Shown here: positions 41,741 through 41,798 of the stretch, one piece after another
How the letters are laid out: each line of letters opens with the position of its first letter
Position numbering within the stretch: position 1 is the first letter of the stretch
NCBI GenBank assembly: GCA_958448635.1
Contig: CAUDEQ010000012.1
Span: forward strand, 1-41,798
Direction: 5' to 3'
DNA from: an uncultured Bacillota bacterium
GTDB lineage: Bacteria; Bacillota; Clostridia; Peptostreptococcales; Anaerovoracaceae
Length of the DNA stretch: 41,798 bases
Program-made: the position numbers and the translations under genes
Notes under the pieces: model-generated
The model's database searches: none
Told to the model about the DNA's origin: nothing
What the model saw: only the letters and a program-made list of their open reading frames with translations

Positions 41741-41798
41741 TATTGAAAGACTAACTATTAAAAGTCAATAGAAAAAAGAAAATAATTTATGCATAAAT

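Overview
The window looks like chromosomal DNA of an anaerobic, low-to-mid GC Firmicute of class Clostridia. The signs are strong AGGAGG ribosome binding sites, some TTG/GTG starts, [4Fe-4S] proteins, a Mop-type molybdenum hydroxylase and clostridial-type alcohol dehydrogenases. A family-level placement (Anaerovoracaceae-like) would be a guess. No intact tRNA, rRNA or CRISPR array is seen.

Region 1 (1-7045) is the right end of a prophage: holin tail, PG-binding/M15 endolysin, a small membrane protein, a coiled-coil protein and a 1695-residue virion or ejection-type protein. It ends at a 26-nt copy of a tRNA 3' end including CCA, the expected remnant of integration into a tRNA gene. Region 2 (7046-11550) is an accessory patchwork in which a roughly 100-nt dispersed repeat, containing a terminator, recurs between small cargo genes: a DUF4143-type ATPase, an AlbA_2/HATPase/winged-helix regulator with five operator repeats, and an orphan HicB-like protein.

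Region 3 (11.6-34.8 kb) is a large, nearly co-directional catabolic island. lplA (lipoate ligase) and a secondary alcohol dehydrogenase lie behind a sigma-54 promoter with upstream inverted repeats. An AcoR-like sigma-54 activator follows, then acoA and acoB behind a second sigma-54 promoter, a separate lipoyl-domain gene, an IS110-family insertion, the E2 catalytic domain and lpdA. These encode an acetoin dehydrogenase-type complex that would cleave acetoin to acetyl-CoA and acetaldehyde. Next come an MFS carrier, an SDR, a zinc dehydrogenase (candidate butanediol/acetoin redox enzymes), an SSS symporter and an MBL-fold protein. A D. gigas-type molybdenum aldehyde oxidoreductase follows with its flavin/[4Fe-4S]/CCG partner and a small CxxC redox protein, then a ferredoxin-nitroreductase broken by a frame change at an A7 run, and a crotonase. 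My reading is that butanediol or acetoin is oxidised and cleaved, and the aldehyde goes to acid through the molybdenum enzyme. The substrate is inferred, not shown.

Region 4 (35.1-41.8 kb) is visibly richer in G+C and looks like resident chromosome: a nitroreductase, a convergent heterodimeric ABC exporter pair, an autoregulated TetR repressor, a LysR regulator and a MerR-like regulator.
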